64,000 nt of DNA from Trametopsis cervina (lineage: Eukaryota > Basidiomycota > Agaricomycetes > Polyporales > Irpicaceae): positions 62,001-126,000 of the forward strand of contig MU278375.1 of assembly GCA_022385755.1 (NCBI GenBank), read 5' to 3'. This document shows, one piece after another, positions 1 through 10,088 of this stretch. The position numbers were made by a program, and so were the translations under genes. The notes under the pieces are model-generated. The model saw nothing but the letters and a program-made list of their open reading frames with translations. It did no database searches and was not told where the DNA came from. Within the stretch, counting starts at the first letter, position 1; each line of letters starts with the position of its first letter.

Positions 1-1636
1 GATAGCATAGTTTGCTATCCCGATGAGCGCGCTGAAGAGGAGAGGCGCGATCCATGGGATGGGAGGACCTGAGGACGTCCATGCGAACCCGAATAGGCCG
101 ATGGGTTCGAGCGGGGCCACTGTGTGCGAGAAAAGTGTAAGTGTAAGCAATATGCGCGGAGAGAGAGAGGGAGGAAAAGGCAAGAAAAGAAAAGAGAGGA
201 CGTACTCCACAACAACCAATACAACCGTCTCTCAGGCGACAGCGCGTCCGGATCACGTCTCCGAATACGCATATCACGCCGTATGAACGGTATAAAACTC
301 GCATACGCGAGGAAGTACCCGATCATGATGGGCACGAACGCGAGGCCCGTCGTGCCCGGCGTGAAGTTCCATTGTTTGAAGACGGGGCCGAAACCCTCGA
401 GGAAGGTGAAGATGAGCGCGTCGGAGAACCCGGAGAGGAGCGAGAGACAGAGGACGATTGGTTCGGTTAGGAACATCTCGAACTGTGCAAGAGGTTAGCG
501 TTAGCGCGCGGATGAGAGAGGAGGAGAGGGGGGAAGGAGGGAGGGACGTACGGGACGCAACCATGTGCGGATGATATGTCTTGGGGTGAGGACCGTGCCG
601 CTCAGCTCTGCCGTGCTAAACACGTTCGTCTCGCCCGCTTTACGACGCCGCCTCGCTTCGCGCGTGACGAGGACGGACGCGCGCGTCTCGGGCACGAAGA
701 AGTGTGCGAACTGCACGACGGCGCCCGCGAGGAGCTGGATCCAGAACTGCAGCGTAACTCGTCAGCCACCGGGCACCACATCACAATCACAATCGCAGGG
801 AGAGCGGGGGAACTCACGTTCCAATGCCAGCTGAGGTTCTCTTGGACGAACCCGCCGAAGATAGGGCCGACGGCTGAGCCGCCGACGGAGGAGAGGACGA
901 TGAAGGCGACGGCGTATTGTTGTGTGTTCTCGTCCCACATGTCGGCGACCATCCCGAGCGTGACGGAGCCGCCTGCGCTTGAGAGGCCGCCGAGGCAGCG
1001 GCAGACGACGATAGTCGCAAAGTTGGGCGCGAGCGCGCATGGGATTTGCCAGACTGCGAGAGACGGAGGTTGCGGAGTGAGAGGAGGAGGGAGGAACGCA
1101 TGAGTCAGCTGATGGGTGAAAAAAGAAGGGGGGACGCACTGTTGACGAGGAAAAGACTGAGCTGCAGGATGGGCCAGCGGCCAAACTCCTCGGACCACGG
1201 TGCCCACAGCTCACACCCGAACGCATACGAGATGAGGAAGACGGCCTGGCCGACACGCGCGGCCTGCTGGGATACGCCAAACTCGGTCGAGAGCAGCGGG
1301 ACGGCGTTTGCGTAGAGACTCGCGTTGAGGTTCATCGATACTTGCACCGCGAAGATCACGCTGTGGGGTGCGTGAGTGAGTATCGTGGGAATGGGATAGA
1401 GAGAGAGAGGGTGGGACGCACGAGAGGACGGCCCAGCGTTTGGAGGCGGGCCAGCTGTAGCCTGTGTTTTCCCATGCATCGTCCTCGGTGAGTTCGATCT
1501 TGCCGTCTGGGCGGGTGCTTGCTACTTCGGCCTTGGTAGAGATAGGCTCGGACTCTGAGACGATGGTCGGGGAGGAAGAGCGTGGCAGCGGTGGTGGGGG
1601 CGCAAGGTCCATTGGTGGATTAGGATGTTTTTCCAT
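1..1636 (-). CDS. MFS transporter (DHA1-like drug/polyamine type), 3' end beyond window
   Basis: Six exons fit on the minus strand: 1422-1636, 1140-1360, 818-1053, 552-746, 206-482 and <1-119, all with GT..AG introns and consistent phase. The first 70 residues are a hydrophilic cytosolic tail. Membrane helices follow, with segments such as QAVFLISYAFGCELWAP and the family-like stretch RCLGGLSSAGGSVTLG before a cytosolic MVADMWDE loop. The second half opens with EPIVLCLSLLSGFSDALIFTFLEG. This order (long N-tail, RxxxG-type motif, acidic loop, large central loop around 550-700) matches fungal DHA1 proton antiporters that export drugs or polyamines across the plasma membrane. The substrate cannot be told. 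The stop codon lies left of base 1, so the gene is partial here. Family call is firm; function is inferred. Confidence 0.85.
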
Positions 1637-1853
1637 AGTGTGTTCGTCTGGTTTTCGTTATCGATCCTCGACTTTTTGCGTACGGACGTTCCTTTGCTCC
1701 CGGGGTGTGTACACGGCGTACAGCGCACAGTTGTCTTCGCCACGCCAAGGCCGTGCGAGTACTTAAGTCAAGGGATGGAGCAAGAAGCGACGGGGCTGTG
1801 ATGAGCGTTGGGGATGCATCAGCTGGGTGGGGCACTCGCGTAAGAAAATAAAC

Positions 1854-2396
1854 TCACCGGAGGCTGCCCGGCAGGCTGACGAGACGGCACGCAGGGGATG
1901 CCGCATTTTTCGATGACGTCGTTGGCTTCTTCTCGAGGAGGCGCTGGACGAGGCGAGGAATCCTGTGGTCCGACGTCGAGGTGCTCTGCGTACCACCGGA
2001 AGGTGTTGTAGGAGCCCTTGAACGACGGAGGAGGTGCAAGTTGACATTGCACGACGAACACTCACTCCGAGCCCTTATACACGCTGTAAAGAGACCTCTT
2101 AGTGAACCCAATGTCAAAAATCGTCTTCGAACAGCAAAGGGCGCACATCGACAGGCAGCGGCGCATCACATCGGACAGGGCGGCTGCAAAGACAAATAGG
2201 AGTTGTCATTTGTTTTTTTCGTCTTGCGCGTGACCGGGGGTGGCTTACGTGTGAAGAAGCGATGCAGCCGGTTGGGAGCACTGAGCGCACTGGAGCTCGC
2301 TGTGTTGATGTTCTGGTAGAGGAATGAACATTGAGCGATAGAGGGGTCGCACAGCAGAGGATGTGAAGTGCACCATGTGCCTAGTGTTGATGGCAT
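1854..2396 (-). CDS. candidate small unknown gene, possibly degenerate
   Basis: An exon from ATG 2396 (MPSTLGTWCTSHPLL) ends at a good donor at 2248 (GTAAGC). It joins an exon starting at 2183 (after TTTGCAG) that reads CLSMCALCCSKTIFDIGF. Beyond a possible donor near 2067 the frame with the most protein-like text (SYNTFRWYAEHLDV) does not match the phase, so the model breaks. No family recognised. It may be a decayed gene or a real one with an unusual splice. The MFS gene lies downstream on the same strand. Confidence 0.25.
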
Positions 2397-2401
2397 TTCC
2401 T

Positions 2402-2476
2402 GAGTTGAGACAACAGTGGCCATACTTGAAGCAGAAGATCATCTTCTTTCAAGTATGGCCACTGTTGTCTCAACTC
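2402..2476. repeat. near-perfect 75-nt inverted repeat (hairpin)
   Basis: A 29-nt left arm (2402-2430, starting GAGTTGAGACAACAG) is matched without mismatch by its reverse complement at 2448-2476. The 17-nt centre is itself a palindrome (AGAAGAT C ATCTTCT), so almost the whole 75 nt can fold into one stem with a two-base bulge. No coding role is visible. It could be a tiny MITE, a recombination scar or a small-RNA precursor. Confidence 0.9.
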
Positions 2477-2479
2477 GGG

Positions 2480-4080
2480 TCTAGACCGGAACAGAAGTGA
2501 CGAGAACGATGAATTTGCTTGCGGTTCATACCGCGAGAAAATTCATCCATCTCTGGACTCCAGAGTAGACCGACGAGGCTGGGGTGGATCCCGTGGTTGA
2601 CATGGTGGGCAATGGTGGTGGAAGGAGGGCAAGACAAGATGAGCATTCACTCTCGACGCAGTCGACTACATGACACTGTACTGAGCGCTACCACCATCTC
2701 GGACACCAGACCGTCAGCACTTCATTGCGTGTCTCCTCCATGTTCATTTCCTTTCGAAAAGTGCTCATCACGTAGATAAATATCTTGGTATATTGTGACT
2801 ACTATTTCATAATTTTACATGACCTACAGTGACCGCTATGAATATTTTTGTGCAGACAGTGGGCGCGTAGCTACATACATATTACTCGGACATCAGCCAA
2901 ATAATAGGCGCCCGGCCCCGACTACTTGGCTATGTCGCGCGCAATCTCCTGCTACTCGCCCTGTATTGCAGCAAGTCTCCTTGGATTCCGTCTCACAGGT
3001 TGCGCCTCTTCATCAACAGTCATCACACAATATCTCTGATAGTATCCAGTTGAACGACTGGACTGAGATTCGAGCTGCAGGGGTGGCTACAAGACACAGG
3101 AGGGTTGATGGTATAACATGTCTACATAGTCAAATAAAATCTGTAAAAATCGCAATAGGGCCCATTAGTGGAGCTGAATATGTAAACCACAGTATAGAAA
3201 ACGCACCGAAGCCAGCACTTCATCCACATGCACCCTATGCTCTACCCTTTGAAGCTTGTCTTTTAGGCCCTGGCGCAGTATTCCTTGAATATAATCTGCT
3301 GTAAAACATGCAACAATGAGCGGAGAGTCAAATTTGCGATGTCAATAGAAGCAGCGTACCGTTGGCTTCAGACTCGAGGTAGTGCAATAGACCTCATGTC
3401 AATGGTTGTGGTGTGAGATGCTGTGCTTGTCTCGACATGCATAGCGCCCTTAGGAATTTCGCATCAGCTTCACTGATCTGTCACTGATGGGCTGCGATCT
3501 CATTCCTCATTGTACAGATTGCTTTAAAAAGCTGCATACATCATACAAGCTGCTATATACACATTATAAATTACCCCGATATCTGCTATATGACCGAGAT
3601 GGTGCTGTGGGAACAGAATGTCCGAGTACTATGTCTGTCCGAGTTCCCGATAGGTCTCAGTATCATTCTTGCAAACACGCGGCCAGAAATGGATGAATCT
3701 GATGCAGTTTCGGCTGTTAGCGTGCATGCATCTTGGGTTCTGTATAAAGTCACACTATACAGAACCCAAGATTCACGCTCTGACTACCAATTCTCCTGGT
3801 GTTGTGCTGTCTGACCGTTCTCTCGTATCTGCAGTGTGGCTTATACAGAGCAGTAGTACACAAGTGCGAGCAATAAATACAGATATACAAGTGAAGTGCA
3901 TAGTTGTACAGAGTTCAGGGTCTCAATCACGTGCCCTCTCCTCCCGTCTCATCTCCGCGCCGTCCACACCCGTCCACATCCCACCACCACCACCACACAG
4001 CACATTCACATCCTGCACAAAGAACAACGCATCGTCAGACCTTCCATCCAAATTCCTCCGTGCCGATTCAATTCATACAT
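2480..4080. other. gene-poor stretch
   Basis: No convincing gene. The longest open frame (2819-3304, plus, 161 codons) has no recognisable motif and sits in AT-richer, probably decayed DNA. The only clear structure is the hairpin at 3720-3780. Confidence 0.6.
3720..3780. repeat. inverted repeat with perfect 16-bp stem
   Basis: TCTTGGGTTCTGTATA at 3731-3746 is matched exactly by its reverse complement at 3756-3771, leaving a 9-nt loop. Flanks (AGCGTG.. and ..CACGCT) extend the pairing after a small bulge. It is the second strong hairpin within 1.4 kb of gene-poor DNA. Confidence 0.85.
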
Positions 4081-4660
4081 TCAACGCCTAAGAAAACGCG
4101 CGCGCAGACAATGTCAACGAGCCGCCACCCCACGCGCCACCGCGCCTCCACACACGAAACTCGCAAAGAAAGGGTACTCACAGCAACGACAGCGTCAGGT
4201 CCCCATGCACCTTCGCCTTGAGCTCAACGACGACGTCCAAGTTCAGATCAAGCCGCAGCTTCAACGGCTTGTCCCCTCCTCCACCTCCGCCTCCGCCTCC
4301 ACCAGCAACAGACCCAACAGCATCACCCACGCCCCCAGCAGCATTACCAACAGTATCAACCGCCCCGCCCGCCGTATCCGCAACCTGTCCTCCAACATCC
4401 CCCACCTCGTCTATCCCCGGTAGACCCCCTCCGCCTCCGCTCTTCTTGCCGTTGCGCCGACGGTTCCGCTGCCGTGGAGCCTGCGACTGCGATTGGGATT
4501 GGGAGGCCTCGCGTTGGGAGGGAGGGGGACGGGAGGTGTCGGGTGCGTCATTCGTGGATGAGGCGGCGGATGAGGCGGAGGAGGAACGTGGGGTGCGGCT
4601 GCGGCCGCGACGGCGTCGGGAGGAGGAGCGCGAGGTGGGCGGTGCGTGTGAGTCGTCCAT
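4081..4660 (-). CDS. small basic/Gly-rich protein with conserved C-terminal motif (paralogue A)
   Basis: Exon 1 runs 4660-4182 and exon 2 is only seven bases, 4087-4081; the 94-nt intron starts GTGAGT and ends TTAG. Splicing adds a single Arg codon and then TGA, so the protein (about 161 aa) ends TLSLLR rather than stopping at the unspliced TGA. The N-terminus is Ser/Arg-rich (SRSSSRRRRGRSRTPRSS). A Gly/Val-rich middle follows, then a Gly run, then the conserved tail LKLRLDLNLDVVVELKAK..HGDLTLSLL. The amphipathic tail recurs in the two neighbouring paralogues; I recall similar tails in fungal hypothetical proteins but know of no assigned function. The gene is divergent from paralogue B, and a TATA-like box lies about 31 bp upstream of the ATG. 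Confidence 0.75.
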
Positions 4661-4690
4661 CGTTTACTTGTTCTTGTTTGATACCTTGCT

Positions 4691-4698
4691 TATTTATA
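4691..4698 (-). promoter_or_regulatory. TATA-like box of paralogue A
   Basis: TATAAATA on the minus strand lies about 31-38 bp before the ATG at 4660. If used, the 5' leader is very short. The intergenic DNA from here to 5250 is shared with the divergent paralogue B. Confidence 0.4.
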
Positions 4699-5129
4699 CG
4701 TTAGCAGTGCCGTGCGGAAGATGGAGGGAGGGAAAGAGGGCTGGGGCTGTGAGGGAGAGCTGCGCGCGTGCCTAGTGCAGCAGGGGTTATGTACGCGCGT
4801 GCGAAATGACGTCTCGCGGACGAGGAGCAAGAGTAGGAGACGTGATTGGATTGGCGTTGCGATGACGTTCGTGAGCCTTCCCTTGTTTCCTGTCTTATCG
4901 CGAGCGAGCGAGATTTGACTGATGGGATGCACAGCTCGACCTGCGCACGCCCCACAAGCACCACCACGCCTCCACACCACGCCTACCGCCCGTCCCAGGC
5001 ACACACGCACGAGTTCGCCTAGTGGGTACTGTGCAGGCACGCACGCACGCGTGTTCGTCTAGCGCGGTGCAGCATCCACCGTCCCCACCCGCTCCAACCG
5101 CACTCCAAGCCTACCCCGCTCACCGTGCG

Positions 5130-5136
5130 TATAAAA
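5130..5136 (+). promoter_or_regulatory. TATA box of paralogue B
   Basis: TATAAAA in the context CGTGCGTATAAAACACCG lies about 114 bp upstream of ATG 5250, a normal distance for a fungal core promoter with a leader of about 80-90 nt. Confidence 0.5.
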
Positions 5137-5249
5137 CACCGCGCAGGTAGGCCGCGCGAGAGTCTTCACAAACAACGCAAACAAAACAGCCTATCTTACA
5201 TTTCTATCCATCAAACCAACAAACCAATCGACATAGACTAAGAATCGCG

Positions 5250-5817
5250 ATGTCCGACACTGAATCCCAACACCCACAGCAGCAGCAGTCGCAGTCGCAG
5301 GAACACTCGCCCCCGCCCGCCTCGCGCGCCCCCTCCGCCCCAGGCTCAGCTTCGCGTTCCCGTCGTCGTCGCGGCCGTTCCTCCGCCTCCCGCTCCTCAT
5401 CAGGTTCGTCCGCCTCTCCCCCTCTCGACGAGTCCCCTCTCCCTCAAGACCAAGAAGAAGAGGGTGAACAGCAGGGCGCAGGCGGGCGCACGCGGAACAG
5501 GAAACGCAACCGGCGACAGCCTAACCTCCCTGGTATCGACGAGGCCGGACGTGATGGGGATAAGGCTGTTGGGCGGCCTCAGCCGTCGCAGGTCCAACAA
5601 CAACAACAGGGAGAAGAAGAAGGCGGTGGAGGAGGGGGAGGAGGAGGAGGAGGGGATGATAGCAAGCCGTTGAAGCTGAGGCTTGATCTGAATTTGGACG
5701 TTGCGGTTGAGTTGAAGGCGAAGGTGCATGGGGATGTGACGCTTTCTTTGCTGTGAGTGTTGCTTTTTTTGGTTCGGCGGGTTGCAGAGGGATGCTGATG
5801 GGTTTGGTAGGCGGTAA
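5250..5817 (+). CDS. small basic/Gly-rich protein with conserved C-terminal motif (paralogue B)
   Basis: Exon 1 is 5250-5752, the intron 5753-5810 (58 nt, GTGAGT..GGTAG) and exon 2 5811-5817. As in paralogue A, the last exon contributes only one Arg codon plus stop (CT|G CGG TAA), giving about 169 aa ending TLSLLR. The N-terminus starts MSDTESQHPQQQQSQSQ and is Ser/Arg-rich (SRSRRRRGRSSASRSSSGSS). The middle carries NRKRNRRQPNLPGIDEAG, also seen in paralogue A (NRRRNGKK..LPGIDEVG), then a Gly run and the tail LKLRLDLNLDVAVELKAK. Arg/Ser blocks suggest a nuclear or RNA-associated protein, which is inference only. Confidence 0.8.
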
Positions 5818-6390
5818 ATTTTTGGAAGGTGGATGGGGTGATGATGGGGGAGGTGCTCGTGAGATGCGCGGACGGAGTGGTGCACCCAAAACATAATTGT
5901 ATACTGCTCTATGTTACTCGATGTTCTCTTAATCTGGCTTCGTTCGGACGTTCATGTATATACGACCACTTCGTCTCGTACATACATCGCGCCTCCGTAT
6001 TTCTTGCTCGCCTCTGCACCTCGAACAATGACGTCTCAAACAACGAGGCGAGGCACAGCAATGGCACATCACCATTGTGGCGCACCCACCCGTCCCTGAT
6101 CACGATCGCGATCACGGTGGCAACCTTATTCCAATCCCAACCTTTATCACATCCAGGCACCTCGCCTCGCCTCACCTCACCGCACTGCACACCTCTCAGC
6201 GCCCACGCACGACGTCATCGTGCCGCGTGTTCCTGCGCAGGCGGCACCCCCTCCACCTCCTCCACAATCCCTATGCGCTACTACTAACACAGGCTGCCAG
6301 TACGTATGTCTTGGTGAGTCGCTGCACCTCCCAACCCACACCTCAAACTCTCCCCCTCCCACCCCCACTCCCTCTCGCAGACACAAGAGG

Positions 6391-6802
6391 ATGTCGTCCC
6401 CACAACCCCCCAGCCCGAGCTCGAGCCCGTCCTCGTCCCGCTCGCGCACGCGCACTCGCGCCCGTACACGCTCGCGCAAGCCGCGCGCACCGCCCGCCGC
6501 GAACGCGCCCGCTCAGAATCAGCTCCAGCAGCGTCAGCCAGTGCCCGCGCACCAACAGAGGGGACAGGTACAAAGTCAGAAAGGAATGAGAGAGGAGGGG
6601 CAGGGGCAGAGTAAGGGAGGAGGAGAGGAGGAAGAAGGGAGTAGCGCAGACGACGATAAGATCATTGGGCTGCGGCTTGACCTCAACCTCGACGTCGTCA
6701 TTGAGCTCAAGGCGAAGATACACGGGGACGTCACGTTGTCGCTCTTGTAAGTTCCCTTCGTGCGGGTCGGGACGTGGGCTGATCGGGTTATGTAGGCGAT
6801 GA
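6391..6802 (+). CDS. small basic protein with conserved C-terminal motif (paralogue C)
   Basis: Exon 1 is 6391-6746, the intron 6747-6795 (49 nt, GTAAGT..TGTAG) and exon 2 6796-6802. Again the last exon adds one Arg codon and the stop (TT|G CGA TGA), for about 120 aa. I chose ATG 6391 because the frame upstream (from 6220) is Pro-rich noise and the nearby GTGAGT..CGCAG pair looks like a leader intron. The N-terminus is Ser/Arg-rich (SRSRTRTRARTRSRK); the tail reads LRLDLNLDVVIELKAK. It is the shortest copy, lacking the LPGIDE block. It is tandem with paralogue B and in the same direction. Confidence 0.75.
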
Positions 6803-8360
6803 GCGCGGAATGCGGAGGAGGAACTGAAGGAGGAGAGGAGGGGGAGGGGGAGGAGGAAGAGTAGGCGCGACATCGTTCTGTTTCTGTTCTGTTCTGTATC
6901 CATATTTATTCACCGGACGCTTGTACAACTATCCATCGCGCTCCTTCATGTTCGCCTCTTGTTCACGTCAGCTTTTGTCTTCCGTGGGCAGTCAAACCGC
7001 GTTTGGTACTGTACGTTAAAAGGGTCAAAGGCCGTAGGATGCGGGGATCAGCTCGGAAGGCGTCTGTCAAGTGTCGAACCCAAATAGGAGACTGCAGTGG
7101 AGCACGAACCAAACCTCGTCGTTTGAAAGACGCACTGGCGCGGTAGGTGTGTATATTGACGTGCCCCGTCGAGTTGAGCACACTGGACATCTGCAATAGT
7201 GTTATTGTGCCTGATAATTTGTGAGATGCTCCCGAGAAGCTGTCTTCAACGGTGTTGCAAGGGTTTTCGCTAGCAAGCGTCTTCCCGATCTCGCAGCGAT
7301 CGTCGAAGGTGTTGAGAAGCCACATCCAGTATCGCATCGTGTATCAAGAATGCAGACGGCCTATTGAAACGCTCACGCGGCTCTCCAATATGGGCCTATA
7401 CTTTGCACCGAGTTCTGAGCGGTCGGTCCTCCATGTATGCTTCGGACTGTTTGTTGCCTTCTTATAGTTGTTTGAAGCAGTCTACTCTTCATGCCCAGGC
7501 CTTGGTGCATCGAGATGGCTATGCCAAGCTCATGGATCTAGGACATGATGAATGGGAGGAATACCACGGGCAAGTGGTATGTATGCCATACCTGTTCCTG
7601 TGTGCGTCGACAGGTTCTAATTACGATTGCTCTAGCGTACACCTTTTCATCGACACCGAGGCCGAGCCGCGAGGCTGCGATGGCCTCCCTGATAATGATT
7701 CAATCTACGGCTGGAAGGAAGACCACATCGACTCACCTGGGCTTCGCACGAGGCAAAAGCGTGGTACAGTATCATCAACTCGCACTACTCTGCCTCTTCA
7801 GTTGATATTCAAGCACGGCGCGCTGGACGACCTCGAGCCCTTTTCGTGTCTTTCCGGCAGTCTCACGATGACTCGTGGTGTCGTTAGGGGCCCTAGGATA
7901 GTACTGCAATCTCGGCACCCGCGACAGACGATTCACTTCACTGCATTGGTACGTGTGCGTTAGAGTGGTGTCGTGGGAATCATAAACGCAATCGGACGTA
8001 CCGGAAACCTGGCAAACGCGACGAAGGATGTTCGTCTATCCACCCAGATCATAGCATCCCTCCTGGAGTCCGATAAAGACGCTGTCGTCACAGGCATTGT
8101 AGGTAAACGTATCTGCTTCGAGCCCAGATCTAGTCTTCCGGAGACGCGTGAATACCGGGGAGAGGAAAGGCAAAGACATCGCACCAACCTCTTTACTCAT
8201 TTGTGTATGCATGGACTGATATAACAATACCCACTCTGGAGACCGTACTCGCCCAAGAGCCGTAGAGGACGGACAGGATCCACACGGGTATCCACACGCT
8301 TCCCGCTTCCTCGTGCAGAACGCCAAAATGGAGTGGGCCCGACGGGTCTACCTCGGCTGA
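6803..8360 (+). pseudogene. scattered exon-like pieces, possibly a decayed kinase-like gene
   Basis: Plus-strand pieces with plausible splice sites are present but do not build a whole gene. One around 7460-7580 reads ALVHRDGYAKLMDLGHDEWE. Another, ending at a donor near 7950, contains FKHGALDDLEPFSCL, which faintly recalls the DDLE motif near the end of FunK1 kinases. A third, 7962-8101, reads GIINAIGRTGNLANATKDVR. No start or stop can be assigned and stops occur between pieces. I cannot name the gene; a decayed FunK1-like copy is a guess. Confidence 0.25.
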
Positions 8361-9068
8361 TTACTCGCAGCTTGGGAGGTCGTATAGCAATTTGGGAAGA
8401 TGCGACGGTAGATAGCGCAGATGTACAGTGGTTCCGGAAGGTAACTCGATGGTGGTTTCGTTTGCTCGTAGGACACATATCAAAATTGCTGCGACTTGTA
8501 TGAGATATATAATTCACGCTTACCTGTTGTATGCGATGTGACCCGGAAAATGATCAGGAGCGACTTATTGCATAATCCAAGTCCATCGTAAGCTTGCTGG
8601 AGCACAATACGGAAGGTCTCAAAAGGACGTCGGTGTGATAGAATGTAACGTGCTTCTGTCTGAGCTAGTGATACGACAGTTTGCCGCGTTAAGACCACAG
8701 TCAGATAGCTAGCTGACTCGAGACCAGAGTCGACCGTACCACCATGTCCGGAGACTGTCCACGCGTTTCATTAGAGGAAAGGATTGCAGAGGCGGTTGTG
8801 TATCGCAATACGTGCTTTCCACGATACAGGGTTGCGCTTCTCGACATACAGTACCACACACGACTCTGATGGACGCACTGTCGCAGATGATCAGTCGGAT
8901 CAGTCAACGCATGCCAGTGTATCAGTAAGCATACCCGTGTACGCGAACCGTCGTGTTTCCAGACAGATTCTATAGATTCTGGTTCGTGTTCAGCATGCTG
9001 TTTTGTTGGGTACTTGGCGTCTGAGAGGTGTCCGGGCCGGACGGAGTTGAATCGCTCTTCGTTACAAC

Positions 9069-9901
9069 TAGTGTTGCGTGGATAATTGCCTGAGGGGTGT
9101 AATGTAAGTAAATAATGTCGGCGACGTCGGTACTGGTAAATAAACGGTGTATTTTACATTACTTACGCAGGCGGGCCGTGAGGGCCGGACGGTAAATTAC
9201 CGTAAATAAATGTAAATAACCGTTTTTTACGCCCAATCTTCGATGAGGAACGCGTCAGGACCTGCCACTGCCTCTTCGCTCGCCTCTGCCTTCTCCTTCG
9301 ACATCCTCTCTGGTACTGCTTTCGTCTGAGTCTCTGCAACGTCTGCAAGCATCTCGCGCAGTTTCGAAGCACGAAGATTCAACTCCGGCTCATCAACCTC
9401 AATCTCGAAGATCTCGCTATCGCCAGAGTCCTGCATGGCAGCGTTTTCCACGCCGTCGTCGTTCTCGTAGGCACCTTCTTCGTCAACGACCAGATCATCC
9501 TCATCTGGCGTTCCTCCTGCGCTTTCGTCGCTCTGGTCAACTGGCTTGGAATAAAGGAGCTTTTCAAGATCGCAGAACTTCAAGACCGGGCCTGAAAGTG
9601 CATGCAGACGTGCCTACAAGTACGTCAGTAACACGGGTAAAGGTGAGTCTCCTTGTGCGTCATTACCTTGATGCTATCCCGATACCAGCAGCAACGAGAC
9701 GGCGTAAAATTGACCAACTGCATGCGTGCACAGAGTCATCGCGCCCTTTGCAGCCCCGCCCACTGATGAGCGGGCCGCGCCCTTTATTTACATCTACTGC
9801 CAGGCCAATGATGCGACGTCGGTAAAAAACGTAATTTACCATGTAATTTACAGATTATTTACTGCCATGTAATTTACACCGGGGTTTTCCACGCAACACT
9901 A
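9069..9901. mobile_element. non-autonomous hAT-type DNA transposon, 833 bp
   Basis: Perfect 14-bp terminal inverted repeats, TAGTGTTGCGTGGA at 9069-9082 and its reverse complement at 9888-9901, extend imperfectly inward. They are flanked by a perfect 8-bp direct repeat GTTACAAC (9061-9068 and 9902-9909). An 8-bp target duplication and a TAGTGTTG-type end are hallmarks of the hAT superfamily. Subterminal DNA is filled with variants of GTAAATTAC/GTAATTTAC, as in many hAT ends where transposase binds. The only internal open frame (9583-9227, minus, 118 codons) is strongly acidic and lacks a visible hAT catalytic or dimerisation region. Movement would therefore need transposase supplied in trans. 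Identical TSD copies suggest a recent insertion. Confidence 0.9.
9227..9583 (-). CDS. acidic open frame inside the hAT-type element
   Basis: A 118-codon frame (MKFCDLEKLLYSKPVDQSDE...) rich in Glu/Asp, with DEPELNLRASKLREML near its middle. It may be a remnant of a transposase's acidic region or captured host sequence. No catalytic motif is visible and coding status is uncertain. Confidence 0.3.
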   Translation of the reverse strand: MKFCDLEKLLYSKPVDQSDESAGGTPDEDDLVVDEEGAYENDDGVENAAMQDSGDSEIFEIEVDEPELNLRASKLREMLADVAETQTKAVPERMSKEKAEASEEAVAGPDAFLIEDWA

Positions 9902-10027
9902 GTTACAACATCCGAAACGGGGAGTTTCTGAGTTCGAGCTCGAACCGTCATTGTCCTTCGCCGTGGCTACATCAATCACTGCCTCGAGTTAGCCACGACC
10001 CCTAGTATTCAACTTACCTTGGTCCGA

Positions 10028-10033
10028 TATAAA
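10028..10033 (+). promoter_or_regulatory. TATA box of FunK1-type kinase gene
   Basis: TATAAA in the context CCGATATAAACAGG lies 56-61 bp upstream of the chosen ATG at 10089. Confidence 0.4.
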
Positions 10034-10088
10034 CAGGACTCGATATCACTGCTGGTACGTCTCCTTGTCTCGCGTGTTCCCTGCCAAT

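Larger units (their letters stand above)
8361..9951 (-). pseudogene. unknown gene interrupted by a hAT-type element
   Basis: Minus-strand exons join in phase near 8877-8812, 8754-8524 and 8488-8361 (stop TAA 8361-8363). They read CVVLYVEKRNPVSWKALSGH, then SYLTVVLTRQTVVSLAQTEA, then CVLRANETTIELPSG. Upstream, a frame from ATG 9951 (MTVRARTQKLPVSDVV) runs straight into the left target duplication of the element at 9069-9901 and continues in the same frame on its far side (TKSDSTPSGPDTSQTP). The insertion thus splits what was one open frame. A one-base frame change near 8970 also separates the 5' part from the later exons. The last intron as modelled is only 35 nt. Family unknown. The gene shares its 5' region with the divergent FunK1 gene at 10089. 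Confidence 0.5.

Noticed and set aside
2819..3304. 161-codon plus-strand frame in gene-poor DNA
   Set aside because: No motif, no splice context and low-quality composition; likely chance.
10065..10088. Upstream ATG as start of the FunK1-type kinase
   Set aside because: In frame and possible, but it would add only eight residues and sits closer to the TATA box; the start at 10089 is preferred without strong proof.
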